From Castor canadensis (Eukaryota; Chordata; Mammalia; Rodentia; Castoridae), in contig NC_133398.1 in the NCBI RefSeq assembly GCF_047511655.1, forward strand, positions 37,825,638-37,889,637: a stretch of 64,000 nucleotides of DNA, read 5' to 3'. A program made the position numbers and the translations under genes. Below the pieces are notes generated by a model. That model did not search any database and had not been told where the DNA came from. It saw only the letters and a program-made list of their open reading frames with translations. Shown here piece by piece: positions 33,932 through 50,145 of the stretch (positions within the stretch are counted from its first letter, which is position 1; each line of letters starts with the position of its first letter).

Positions 33932-36900
33932 CTTTACTGGGATTTGAACTTAGGGCCTCACACTTGCTAGGCAAATGCTCTACCACTTGAGCCACTCCAC
34001 CAGCCCTGCAACAGCTTTTTGAAAGTTTTTCTTAACTACCCTACATCCTGAGCAAGCACAGTCCATTCTTCATATTGGATCCAGGGGAATCCTTTAAAAA
34101 TACAGATCTGATCTTGTCACCTCAGTCTAGATCATGTCATTCTAGTTAATTAGTTATATAAACCAGTTATGAAATACATATTATATGTTGTAGAATGTAC
34201 ACCATTTGGGATATAGCTAGTGAGCAAAATTCCTCTATGTAAAACCTTAATTGACTGTCTCTCTTCCTCATAATCTAAAAATAAAAAATTCTTCACATGG
34301 TTTCAAGGCCCCTACACTCTTTTTTGTGGAACTGTGGTTTGAACTCAGGGCTTCACACTTACAAAGTAGGCACACTTGAGTCACACATCCTGTCCATTTT
34401 GCTCTAGTCTTTTTTTTTTTTTTTTCAGTGCTGGGGTTTGAACTTAGGGCCTACACCTTGAGCCACTCCATCAACCCTTTTTTTGTGAAGGGTTTTTTGA
34501 AATAGGATCTTACAAACTGTTTTCCAGGGCTGGCTTCGAACCTTGATCCTCCTGATCTCTGCCTCCTGAGTAGTTAGATTATAGGCGTGAACCACTGGTG
34601 CATGGCTACACCAATTTCTCTTTGTTTTTTAAGTTGTTAGTACTCAAGGAGTAGCTGGGTGGTGACAGAAGAGAGGGAGGCAGTGGACAGGGAATGATTT
34701 TTGAGTGCTGGAGATAGGACTGAAAGATCAAAGCAATAGAGAGAGGTGGGTTGGGATCAGAAGCACAGGTTGGGGTGTGGAATACTAAAGAAGGATGTTT
34801 ATTTCTTTTTTGTTTTTTGGTGGCACTAGGGTTTGAACTCAGGGCTCATGCTTGCTAGGCTGGCACTTTTACTGCTTGAGCCACTCCACCAGCCCTTTTT
34901 TGTGATTTTTTTTTGTAATAGGGTCTCATGAACTATTTGCCTGGGGCTGGCTTTGAACCATAATCCTCCTGAGTAGCTAGGAGTACAGGTGCAAGTGGCC
35001 AGCACCAGCCAGGATGTTTATTTCTTAAGGATAATCAGGAAAGAACAAAGAAGTGAAAGAAATTTTTAGGTGATGAGGAGCAAATGGAGAATATTCGCAA
35101 TTTCAGCAAAACAAGAGCCAAGGTTGTCTGCTTATGGAAGAATAGAGAAGGGGGTGGCCAGCAGCGGAGCACTGTGGCAGAGTTTTGAGTGTGCCATGGG
35201 GAAATGCTTTAGGGAACAAATGAGACCCATGAATGAGAGGCCTGTTGACTAGTTATGGAGGGCTAGGTGAGGTTAGTCAAAATGTGGGTGGACTGTAATC
35301 TTTTGGAAATTGGGAACAGTAACACCAGACCTACTAAAATAAACCTTCCTTGCTGAACATGGTAGCTCAGGCCTGTAATCCCAGCATTTGGGAGGCAGAG
35401 GCCAGAACATCATGAGTTTGAGGACAGACTAGACTACAGAAAGAAGTCCAAACCAGCCTGAGGTACACAATGAGATCCCATCTCAAAAAAAACAATGGCT
35501 GGGAATGTAGCTCAGTGGTAGAGCATTTGCCTACCAGGGCAGTGGTATGTCCAAGGCCTTGGGTTCGATTCCCAGCACTGCAAAATAGATAAACCCCAGA
35601 TTGTCAAGAAGTAATGTTGTTGAATGTTCCTATGTATACATAGGTAAGGCATTTCTAGTGAAGGCGACATAAGAAAAGATTGCAAAGATCAAGTCTATGA
35701 AGGTGCTAAGATTAGACCTATCGTTAGCAACCAGGTGGTTGAATAGTCACTTTCATCCCAAGGGTGATTACTGTCACACTCTTTCTGCTTTGTAGATACC
35801 TGCTGTCCTGTGGGATGGTTACGGCACCAGAATAAATGCTTTTACATTTCACATGCTCAGAAAACTTGGGAGGATAGCCAAAGTTATTGTAGATCTCTGT
35901 CTTCCAACCTGGCCACATTCAGCGGAACTTATCAGTCTTATCAAGTAAGCATACCCTTATGCACCGAGCGAAGTGGGCACTGTTAGATAAAGGGAGGCAT
36001 GTCATCAGGTCAGGAATGGAAGTGCACATCTGGCATACATGCCATGGCTTGCATTCCTTTTCCATGGCAGATGTGATAATCACATATTTGCCACTAAGCT
36101 TGGAAACAGCCCCTGCATCTTCTCAGGCCTGTGCTGTAGGTGGCTTCTACTGCTCAGAGTTGGCATGAGAGGTGAAACTTTGAACCATTGCTCCTTTAAT
36201 GTGTGTCTCAGCTTGCTGGTCAGCCCCTGGGCTGCTTAACAGTTCTTTGACTCTTGTTATCTCTCAGGCAGAGAGGTGACAGACCTGATGAGCTGAGTGG
36301 TAGAGACTGGTTCCTGGGAACCAGAACAGTCAACAGAATGACTCTTACCCAAAGGATGGCAGAAATTCTTACCTGCGTGGGAGGTGAACTAAAGGGTGAA
36401 CCTGCATCTTCAGGATGGTACTTGGAGGATGCAGATACAAGTCACTGACTGCTATGTTCCAAAGATGGGCACAGCTCTCTTACCAAAGTTCACAGGCCTT
36501 CTCCTAGGGTGCTCATTTTCTTCCATATTTTTCATCTCTCCACATATCTCTGAATCTTCCCTCAGGGTTCTCCCTACAACAGCATACGTGAACTTTTGCC
36601 ACGTAATTCAGATTCATATTGGAGTAACTCCAGATCTAGTTCAGATTCATATTGGATTGCCTCCAGATCTAGTAAGGGCCAGCAGTGGAGTAGTGATGGT
36701 TCACAATACTCTGGGTAAGTTTGTGAGAACTTTTGGATATTTTCACTCCATAATCCCTTATTAGAGAAGTAATTAAATTTCTTCTCTAAGTCCTGCTCCC
36801 AAAATTCTTCCATAAATTACTGTAATTGTGTGTTCCCTCTATTTGATTAGTAACTCTTTAGGGCAGTCTTACTCTTTATCCCCAATACATAGAGGTTCCT

Positions 36901-37541
36901 GGCATATACTTTTAAAAAATAACTAGGTAGGGATCTATGTCATCTTTCAGAGGGAGAAGCTGAACATTTATCTAGGGCTTCACAGCTGAAGAAGAACACC
37001 AGCCTTCTAACTTCCCATCCCTGAACAAGGCTACCCAAACAGGTTGACTTTCTCAGTCTAGGCCACATGGGGCACTAGAGCTGCCCCAGGGAAGTGAGCA
37101 AGACAGTGGCAGTAGAGTGACTTTGAGGATTAGCCCCACGGACCCTGAAACAGGGTGGCCATTAACTCATGTTCTGTATCTGGATTTTTGATCTTTAGGA
37201 CCTCAGGTGACTTTCCTCCCCTGGTCCTAAAGTCTTTTCTAGTTGGAATCCAGAAATCTGTCCCTGAATCATGGCCAGATGTGGCCTTAGGCATGCAGGC
37301 AGTGTGAGTTGACTTGGGCTAGGTTTTATGACAGCAAAGAGAGGATGGGCTAGGAGGGATTCAGAGTGTGTCCTTGTTCTATTCACTACTCTTTAGGTCT
37401 TATTCTCAAAGCTCAACATGTTCCAAGGTACAAATTTGGTCATGGCCATACAAAACGTCAGAGAAGTGTTCAGAGACTCTTCCCTTCATCTGTGAGCGGG
37501 CAACTTTCAGGTTTCCAGATGGGGACCGCTCTTTGCACTGA
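29937..37541 (+). CDS. CD72: CD72 B-cell inhibitory receptor
   Basis: A type II receptor of B cells that recruits SHP1 and restrains antigen-receptor signalling. Eight coding exons: 29937-30006, 30113-30220, 30726-30797, 31262-31351, 31986-32321, 35796-35944, 36566-36714 and 37397-37541, giving 372 residues. The cytoplasmic part carries an ITIM (ITYADL, Y7) and a Grb2/ITIM-like LTYENV (Y35). One membrane helix lies at about residues 88-111 (CLRHLLLGLLLTCLLLGVAA). Exon 5 encodes the Gln/Leu-rich coiled-coil stalk (about 114-224, with an NSS sequon). The C-type-lectin-like domain starts at DTCCPVGW (about 226) and keeps paired cysteines to PFICE. Exon 7 holds an 11-residue tandem duplication (290-311). 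The tail extends past the usual FPD by GDRSLH. Exon 3 is taken to end at a GTGGGT donor because only this keeps phase and yields the expected CPTACLR. Confidence 0.92.
30740..30990. promoter_or_regulatory. Intragenic CpG-rich island in CD72
   Basis: From the end of exon 3 into intron 3 the DNA becomes strongly GC- and CpG-rich (for example GCGCGGCCCG near 30824 and GACGCGACGTGCCCGCGCCG near 30879), unlike the rest of the gene. No known exon other than CD72 exon 3 lies here. It could be an alternative promoter or an enhancer-type island; this is inferred from base composition only. Confidence 0.4.
31640..31965 (-). repeat. SINE cluster in CD72 intron 4
   Basis: After a short CT repeat (31650-31668) comes an antisense ID-like unit (GGAGTTTGAACTCAGGGCTT). 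Diverged B1-like segments follow, ending in GTGCTGGGATTATAGCCATG near 31926-31945. It ends only about 20 bases before exon 5. Confidence 0.65.
32322..35795. repeat. CD72 intron 5: SINEs and a long TG repeat
   Basis: This 3.5-kb intron contains a dimeric SINE (+) at about 33025-33225 and a TG microsatellite at about 33881-33930. An antisense ID unit lies at about 33930-34010. Minus-strand SINE sequences lie at about 34318-34400, 34420-34610 and 34815-35015, and a B1 plus ID pair (+) at about 35355-35590. No additional exon was recognised. Confidence 0.65.
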
Positions 37542-38117
37542 GCTGGGTAAGTGTGAAGGATGGGGCTGAGGTGTGTCAATGTGGGAGTTCAGGGGCAGAG
37601 GGAAAGCTTGTTCGTGGGCTTGACAGTCATATCCACAGCTTTCAGTGGCTTGGTCTGCTTATGCGAGGGTGTGTCGGGCAGGGAAAGGGGCAGGTAAGCC
37701 TTAGAATGGAAGGGAGGCTGGTAATGTGGCTGTCCAAGGAGCTGGGGAGGAGACAGGGGTTTAGTGGCGGTTGGTTGTCATGCTCACTGATGCTTTACTC
37801 TTCCAGACACTCCTGCCAACAAGAACTTGTGACCCTCACCCCTAACCTGTGCCCTGCAGGGTCCTAAGATCATCATCCCCTGGTATTCCTTCACTCTGGG
37901 AATACCCAGCTAAGGGCTGATCTATGTCTGACACTTCTAGCTGGCCTGCTGCCTGCTTGAAACCCTGTCCCAGAGACTGGACTGTTCCTGGGAAGTGAGT
38001 GAAGAAGCCTCTAGAAAGTACTTTGTCCTTCCTCAAGAACCTCCCATTCTGGAAATGGGTGGGGGAGGAGGGCGCACGGGCTGAGTGGATGGGGCGGCCC
38101 GGAGCCAGCCAGGCAGT

Positions 38118-38123
38118 TTTATT
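38118..38123 (-). terminator. TESK1 polyadenylation signal
   Basis: AATAAA on the minus strand (TTTATT on +), about 260 bases past the TESK1 stop. CD72, transcribed towards it, ends its coding sequence about 580 bases away, so the two genes are tail-to-tail. No clear CD72 hexamer was found in between. Confidence 0.65.
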
Positions 38124-38381
38124 GAAATATTTTTAAATAATTTGCACGTGTTAGTCTCGTGTGTCAGCAATGCTGTGTCTGGTTCAGTGATCCCCATGGG
38201 AGAGCAAGCCCAGGGGTTGGATAGGAAGTGCTCTGTCCCTCGAGTCCATGCTGAGGCTCCCCTATACGGGGAGAAGAGCCAGTAAGCCCTTCTGGGGCTG
38301 GCATTGTCCAGAAAGTGCGCTCTGTCCTCACAGGGTGTCCTGAAGGCCAAAGTTGGAGGCCTGAGATCACAGGCCTCACTG

Positions 38382-42386
<4,005 letters not shown>

Positions 42387-43109
42387 AGCCGGGCCCCCAG
42401 CCCGGGCCTGCTTTACATGGCAGGGTCCCCGGGACCCGGGCAGGCCGCGCTCGCCATGGGCGCGGGCCCAGCCCGATCTGCGGCTCCGGGACTCCCGCCC
42501 AGAGAATGGAAGACCTGCCGAAGATCGTGGGCCCGCCCCCGCCGCGCCGGTTAGCTGGGCCCGGGTGGACGCCGCTCCGCTCCGCTCTGCGCAAGGCCTG
42601 GGCCTGGGCCGGGCGGTGGCGGCGGCGCTCCCGGGCGCCGGCGGGCGGGCTCCCCGCAGGCGGAGGCGGGCGGGCGGGCGGCGGCTGCTCCGCTTCGCCG
42701 CTGGGGCTCAGGCTCCGCGGCCTGCCAGGGGCGGGGCTGGGCCGGGCCTCCACTTAACTCCTTCAAGCCGGGCCTCGGGCATCGACCACGCCCCCCCAGG
42801 TACGCACCGGCCACCGCCCGCCGCAGAGCTCTAGGCTAGGGGGCCGGGGGCGCCGGGGTCAAATGACTTCAGGCTGGGCTTGAATAACTGAGGGGAGTTA
42901 GGGCTGATGTTGAGTACGCGGAGCTCGAGCGTCTTTTAGCTGCTCTAGGATTCCTTTCTCCCTTCTTTAGGTCACGGTCGGTTGAGGGCCGGACTCAGCG
43001 TGCCGCCCGATCCCTGGGCTCCATGGACCAGCAAGGCAGAAAAGCAGACCCCTCAGGCCCAGCCACAGTAGGAGGCCGCCCAGCAACCCGCCCACCTTCC
43101 CGGCACGCG

Positions 43110-44110
43110 CACGGGCCCTGACTACCCATTTCCCGGGTTTTTTCGACCCCAACACCCTAAATCCCTGGACTCGCTGGACCTTCTACCTCCCTCGGGCTGT
43201 GTGACACCCCGGGGCTGTAGGGAGCCCCTGGCCAGTCCATCCCTGGCTCCGCCCTGACTCCTCATTCCATCCCGCTTCCCCGGAACAAAGTTGAGATTCC
43301 AGCGCCTCCGCCCCGTGACCAACCAGCCTGATGTCCCTCTTACTTCTTTGTCCGAATGACCCTCTCTTAAGAGAGAAGCCTCCACCTGAAGGGAAGCCCT
43401 CCTTCTGCGAGAGCCCACCCCTCAGCAAGATCCCGCCCCCTCAAAGACCGTTTTCTCTGTGACACCCCTCCCCTCCAGGGGGACCTTTCCTTAGGATGAC
43501 ACTGCCACCACCAGTGTGTACCAGAACCCCTCAGGGCTGCACCCCTCCTCTGCGTGCTCCTCCCACGCAGTGAGACCTCTCAGAGTGACTCCACCAGTCA
43601 TTGTGACCCCTCCTCTCAAGGTGACTCCTCCCCTCAGGGTTGCCCAGCCCTTATCAGTGTGACCCCTCTCAGCAGGTTCCGCCCCCCATCTCTAGGAACC
43701 CGATCTGCCCCCTCAGGTGGGAAGAGGAGCTGCAGCAGCTCTTTCTAAGTAGCCTCGGAGTCCTGAGTGCGCATGCTCAGTCTCGAGACCCTGCACTCGC
43801 CGTACCCGACGTTTCCGGTTCTGCCACTGGCTCCTCCTCCTAGATTATTGGCGAAATAGCCAATCACCGCCAGGGTTGGGTGACGTCACTGGATCCCGGC
43901 TGTCGACTCCTGGGAGAGCCGTTTCCGGCGTCAGGGCGTCGCCTGCCACCTAGCGGCGGAAAGGAGGGAGTGGGGAGTGGTGGCTGATGGCCCCGGGAGT
44001 GGGAGACGAGGCTGAGGGAGGGAGCTTGAGGAAGCAAGGCTGAGTTCTCTAAGACTTTTTAAAATGCTACATTTCTTTTTCTCTGGTAAGCTAAGAAGAA
44101 AAATAAATAT
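43110..44110. promoter_or_regulatory. Second promoter-like patch upstream of TESK1
   Basis: About 1.3 kb upstream of the TESK1 start is a further GC-rich patch. A CCAAT box lies at 43860-43864 and a palindromic CRE (TGACGTCA) at 43881-43888. An ETS-type TTTCCGG lies near 43810 and again near 43921. On the + strand a good splice donor follows at about 44086 (CTCTG then GTAAGC). The 43110-43800 part is a degenerate run of CCCCTC/GTGACCCC-like units. No coding exon was recognised; it may drive a divergent non-coding RNA or an alternative TESK1 5' exon. Confidence 0.45.
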
Positions 44111-45400
44111 AAGCATAGTTCACCTAGCACGGATGACAGCCTTCTAACTCAGTCCTGTCACACATTTAAGAGAGTTGGAGCTAAGAAATGTCATTTGGTT
44201 GTCAAGGGCCAGCAAGGAAGGAACAAAGGCGGACCGAATGGTACGTGAGCGCTAAGGTCGAGAGAAGGCGGGGTGCACCTTACAAGGGAAAGAATCGCAC
44301 AAGTGTGGAGAGAGAAGAACGCGAGTCAGTAACAGCGTTCTGCAGACGCAGGAGCGAGCAGCCTTTGCCTAGGGCGTGTTTATTTTTCCAGGAGCTTTTA
44401 GTCTCAGCAAAACACTCGTTAACATCTACAACTTCTTGCGAATTTGCTTTCTATAGTTGTGTGAGGTCTGTAAGCATTAGGAATTTATGCCTCATTTTAA
44501 GTAACGTCGTAACTACCTCAGTTGACGCTCGGTTCTGGCCCTTTATCCACATTTGAGAATCACCGTAGTTGCCTACTTTTAGGAAGATCACTGTTAGCTG
44601 TATGGAGGCAGGGGACCGAGTAGGAAGGAGGCTGTGGCGTGGTTGCATCGGGAGGGGATGAAGAACTGGTCTAGGACAGGGATAATGAAGGAAGAGAGGA
44701 CGAAACATTCCTGTAGTATGGGAGGTAGTGCGTGGGAAATCTGACCGAATGATGGTATCCAGCGTTAGCCCTCTGGAGAGGAAACGCATCATCACACAGG
44801 TTAATTCTTACGCTTCTAGGTTAAATACTCGGTGAGGTCAACTGAGATTCAAAAAAACAAAGCAGGAGAAGGAAAGGTTGGGATGGGTAGAAGGGAGACG
44901 ATTGTGATAAGCATGGGGTGACGGTCAAGGAGACCATGAGGTAGATGGGTGCTTAGGGGGGAAAGCAATGCCTGCTTTCTCATATGTGAGAGGAGGTGAA
45001 AGTGTCTGCTTTCGGGTACCTTCTGTGCCAGTGACGCCCATGTCAGCAACTCATTCATGCCCTTGCCTCCCTTCCTCCACCCTGCCAATTATTTGGTGCA
45101 TTTTTATGACATGTTATTTCATCAGTAAATATTTCAGCATCAGTGTATTATCTCTAAAGGAGAAGGATTCGTCTTTAAAACAAAATCACAATATCTTTTT
45201 TTTTTTTCAGTACGGGGCTTGAACTCAGGGCCTACACCTTGAGCCACTCCACCAGCCCTTTTTGTGACAGGCTTTTTCAAGTAAGGGTCTCACAGACTAT
45301 TTGCCTGGGACTGTCCTCAAACCTTGATCCTCTTGATCTCTGTCTCCTGAGTATCTAGGATTACAAGTGTGAGCCACCAGCACCCAGCCAAAATCACAAT

Positions 45401-45450
<50 letters not shown>

Positions 45451-46650
45451 CCCAAAAAGCTGATAACAGCCAGGTGCTGGTGACTCATGCTTATAATATT
45501 AGCTACTCAGGAGACTGAGATAAGGAGGATATTGGTTCAAGGCCAGCCTGGGCAAATAGTTCAAGAGACTCTCTTCAAAAATAACCAGGATAAAATGGGC
45601 TGGAGGTGTGGCTAAAGCCATTAAGCAGCTGCTTTACAAATGTGAAGCCTTGAGTTCAAACCCCAGTCCTGGCAAAAATGAATTAAAAATAAAAATAATA
45701 GCCTGGCAATTCTCAGCATTTGGGAAGCTGAGGCAGGAGGATCTTGAACTTAAGGTCAGCCTGGACTTCATAGTGGCTTCCAAGCCAGCCTAGGTTACAG
45801 AGTGAAACTAAAAAAACCAAAACCAAAACAAACAATAAGTCAAGTTATTTTTCCCTACTGTCTTATGTTTGGTTTTAAAAAATTATTTATTTGAATTAGA
45901 ACTAAATGAAATCTGTAGTTTTCTGCCAATAAGTCTCTTACTCTTTTGAAATCTCTTAAGTCCATTCTCATGTTTTCTCTTTTTTTTTTTTACTCAGGAG
46001 CTATACTTTGAGCCACTCTTCCAGCCTATTTTTTGTGATGGGTATTTTTGAAATAGGGTCTCATGAGCTATTTGCACAGGCTGGCTTCGAACCACGATCC
46101 TCCTGATCTCTGCCTCCTGAGTAGCTAGTAGCTAAGATTACAGGCTTGAGCCACAGATTTCCCCCTTTTTATTTTTTATTTTTTAAAAGAAACCATATGG
46201 GCTGGAGGAATGGCTCAAACAGTTGAGCACCTGCCTAGCAAGTACACAGCTCTGAGTTCAAACCCCAGTACCACCACCATCGAAAAGAAAAAAAAAAAAA
46301 AGCCATAATGTGCATTGGGTGTGGTGGCTTGTGCCTGTAATGCTAGCACTTGGGAAGCTGAGGCAAGAGGATCTTGAGTTTGATGTCAGACTGAGCTACA
46401 TAGCAAGACCTGGGGTGGGCGGGAACCATGTCATTGGTTCTATAGAGAGTTGAACAAAGTTTAAACTTTTCTGAACTTGTGGTATAAATTAGTATGTGCT
46501 TCAGTCCCCTGTCTTTATGAAAACTGATTACAGAGTCAATCAGATTTAGATATATTTTGGCAAAATTAGCTTATAACTGCCTTTAGTATTCTTGTTAGAA
46601 GGTATATAGTGGTGCTGGGGATTGAACCCAGGGCTTGGGCATTTTAGGCA
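44110..46650. repeat. Unique sequence then a SINE cluster
   Basis: 44110-45180 is unique, without a recognisable exon. Then come a dimeric SINE (-) at about 45205-45390, a TA repeat at 45403-45433, a dimeric SINE (+) at about 45465-45680 and a B1 (+) at about 45700-45830. A partial dimer (-) lies at about 45990-46160, an ID unit (+) at about 46195-46290, a B1 (+) at about 46310-46425 and an antisense ID piece at about 46610-46660. Confidence 0.6.
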
Positions 46651-46654
46651 AGTG

Positions 46655-49600
46655 CTCTGTTGTCACTAGATTCAAGTCACCGGGTCCAGGAACCAGGAAG
46701 TTCTTGTCTTGTGGGAGAAAGAATTCAAGGACAGAAACAGAGGAGTTAAGTAGGAGCAGGTTTATTAATGCAACCCAGAGAGAAAGCAAAGCAATAGTGC
46801 ACTCTCAGATGGGAGAGTGGACAGGGTCAAGAAGGCATGCTGCCCTGCAGATCCCAGGACCTCAAGCTTTTATTGGAGTCTGCAGACATGGTCAGTCCTG
46901 GAAAACTGCATGTGTCATCAACTCCTCCCACGTGTTAGGTGAGGGAGTTCTTGAACTTGGATGGTCAGACTGGGGCTGCCATTTTCTACAGTCTAGGAGG
47001 GCTGCAAGTCAAAAGGACCCTGCCGTATCTCACAAGTCTTTCCATTAATGTCAGTAGTCCAGGATGTGATTCTTTATCCACATTCAAGTCATTATTTTTA
47101 GTCATCAAGTTTCCTAACTTCCTGCCTAACCCTATATCATTCTTCCCTCAAGGAGTGTGGACCCTATAATCTTATAAGGGAGAAGAGCCATAGATCTTTT
47201 TTAGAAACTATTTCCTACTGAACAGGGGTATTGGTCCTACCTGTGGGTTTTACCTTTTCTCCTTGTTGTCTGTTAGGGGTGATTGCTGAGACTGAGATAG
47301 TGTAATAAAATCATGTGATATCCTTATTTAGTTGTCCTGGTTGTTGATGATGTTGATCTTGTGATATCGGCTGAAAGTCCTGACATACCATCATTTATAG
47401 ATGAAACTTCTGAAATCCAACAGTTGAATTTGTTGTGGGTTGTTGCTTTGGTTGCTACCCATTTTGAGAAGAGGTTCTCCCACTACTGTGACTGACAGCA
47501 ACAGTAATCTTGTGGTGAGTGATCTCTAATCCATGCTTTTTCAGGTATTCTTGTATATTCTTTAGGTTTATTTATTTAATTTGGCAGTATTAGGGTTTGG
47601 ACTCAAGGCTTCATGCTTGCTAGACAGGCATTCTACCATTGAGCCATCTGCCAGCCCTAGATTCTTTTTTTAAATCAAGGTCCTAAACCATCATCCCATG
47701 GCAGATGGTGGGACTGTATAGATAACCTTGGGAAAGTACTCAGAAGACCCATTGCTGTTTGTTCCAGGTGAATGTGAATTTTTCCTGGAATTCAGCAAGT
47801 AAAGGAATACTAATGAAAGCACTAGCAAGATCCAAAACAACATGGTAAGATCCAATTTAGCAAGGCCATAATGGTAGGGGCTTCTTTGTAAGGGCCTGTG
47901 ACTTTCTTAGGCACAAGTTTCTGCCCTGGCTTACAGTATCCAACATGGGTCCTTCCCGTGGAGTGGACCTAAGATCGAATTGGAATGTGGATAGCTGTAC
48001 CCACATAGTTGTGGCACTCTTGTATGGGTAGGTACATCCTGCAGGGGCGTTGATGGTGTAACACATGGGGCCTATAGTTGAGCAGGACCACTGGAGACAA
48101 TTTTCTTCTGGCAGCCTGCATGGTGACCTCTGGCACTATGAATTCTACTTAGTATGGAGGAGGCTTCCAGTTTGGTCCCAGTTAATTTTTCCATGCCCTG
48201 CAAGTAGAGCATGTGGTGACTTCAGCAATAGGGACTTATGGTCCAGTTGTCATGTGACCAATTACAGTGGCAGTATGTGTAGTGTTAAGTGTGGGTGACC
48301 TCAGGGACCCCTCTGGTCCACAACTCACAGGGAGGTAGCTAACTCTGGCACCAATATTTTTATTTAACAACCTTATAGCTTTTTGGAAGTATTCTTTTTT
48401 TATGCATGTAGGGAGCCTTTATGATTTTTTTTTTTTGTGGTACTGGGGTTTGAACCCAGGGCTTCTGCCCTGCAAAGCAGGTGCTCTACTGCTTAAGCCA
48501 TGCCTCCAGTCCATCTTGCTTTGGTTATTTTAGAGATTAGGGTTTTGTGAACTATTCGCTTGGACTGGTCTCACACTTTGATCCTCCCCATCTCAGCCTC
48601 CCAATTAGCTAGGATCATAGGCATGAGCCATTAGCTCCCAGCACCTTTACGTAAAATTTTAAGCTGTTGTTTTAAGTACATGTGTCATAATTCTTCTTAG
48701 CCCATTTTTGACAGTAGTTGTGATTTTTTTTTTAAATATTTCCCTGACAATCTGTATTGCTTGGTGTTAACTACCCTGTGTAGGGCAGGCATTTTTATTG
48801 GTTTCTATTTTTCCCAGCCAGGTGTCACTGTTCTTATCATTCACACCCTTAGGTGGAATTCTCCAATTGTTGTGTGCAGGGTGTGCCCTAGAAAGCACAC
48901 CCAGCCCTAGTGTGTTTTCGTTGTTGTTGTTGGGGGGAAATATAAGTAGTATACTCCCTCAAAAGAAAGTTGTTTACCCTCAGGAGAGCTTGGTCTTTTT
49001 AATGTGCATTGTCCTGTTTCCACATCCACTTAGAGCTGTCCATTGTCCTCCATGTTTTGGGGGACTGTCATGAACTGTCTTTTAATGAATCTTCCAATGT
49101 GGATGCAAGAAACAAATCTTACATTGTTCTCTTACACTAGGGATCTGGTGCAATGTCATAAAAAGTTGTACATATGGAATTTTAGGCCATTTTTTTTTGC
49201 TTTTTACAAAACAGGTCTAATTGAAGAATCTAAGTTTCCCATTTATAGGTCAAATCTTTCTAATTTATATTGGGGCCACACATATTGTACTAAAAGATTA
49301 ACTTTTTTTCCTATCCCTCTTCTTTCAAATACTAATTTAAAAGTGCACATCCTAAGAGAGAATTATCAGGAATGCTAATGCTGTTACCCATCTTGTTTAG
49401 TCTTGGTCTATACCTGGAGGAAAAAGGGAGAAGAAAGGAAAGAAAAGAGGTAAGCATAGTTGCTCTAATTTTCTGGAACTCCACTGTATGTGGGAGTCCT
49501 TCCTGAATTCCTCTTCATTTAGGAGTCTTCCGGCCGCTTTCATCATTTCAGAGTTCTGGCAATAACCTTGCTACAATCTGGAGAGGGTGTCTTTCTCTCC

Positions 49601-49720
49601 CCAAATGGTGACACAGCCCCATTTCGGGGACCATGTGGAACTCTCTGCATTTAGGAGTCTAGCAACTGGCAATGTTGAGACAAACAGCTAGGATAAGATG
49701 GAGCAGGATGTCAATTTGTG
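46655..49720 (-). mobile_element. Fossil class I endogenous retrovirus
   Basis: A minus-strand retroviral relic. The right-hand (3') LTR is recognisable at about 46655-47050 by a polyadenylation signal followed by a U5-like pyrimidine-rich end. Leader-like and gag-start-like sequence is recognisable at the other end, about 49.0-49.7 kb. Similarity is to gammaretrovirus-like (class I) elements. At about 3 kb it is far shorter than a full provirus, so much of the interior is missing. It carries later SINE insertions (about 47570-47660 and 48430-48645). It is clearly broken in many places and old. Limits are approximate. Confidence 0.5.
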
Positions 49721-49764
49721 ACAAGTGGCCTCTTTGGGTATCAAAACAGAGAGCTTTAAGATTT

Positions 49765-50145
49765 AATTTCTACCTGGGTGGCTCAAGCCTATAATACTAG
49801 CTACTGGGAAGGTGGAGATGAGGAGGCTAACTCAGGCAAAATGTTCACACAACTGCATCTCAACCAATGGTTGGGTGTGGTGGCATGCACCTGTCACCCC
49901 AGCTGTTTAGGAAAGCACAAATAGGTAGATCACAGTCCAGGCCTGCCAGGACATAAAGTGAGACCCTATCTCAAAAATAATGAAGACCCCCCTCAGTACC
50001 ACCACCAACAACAACAAAAAAAAAAAAAAAAAAAAAGAAAGAAAAAGAAAAAAGAAATTCCAGAGGGCTTGAGGCCTGGCTCAAGTGGTAGAGCACTTGT
50101 CTGGCAAGCACAAGGCCCTGAATTCAATCTCTAGTAATTAAAAGC
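49765..50145 (+). repeat. SINE cluster with A-rich tail
   Basis: Two B1-like segments (about 49765-49860 and 49870-49985) lead into a poly-A stretch at about 50018-50060. An ID-like unit follows at about 50060-50140 (TGGCTCAAGTGGTAGAGCAC). Confidence 0.6.
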
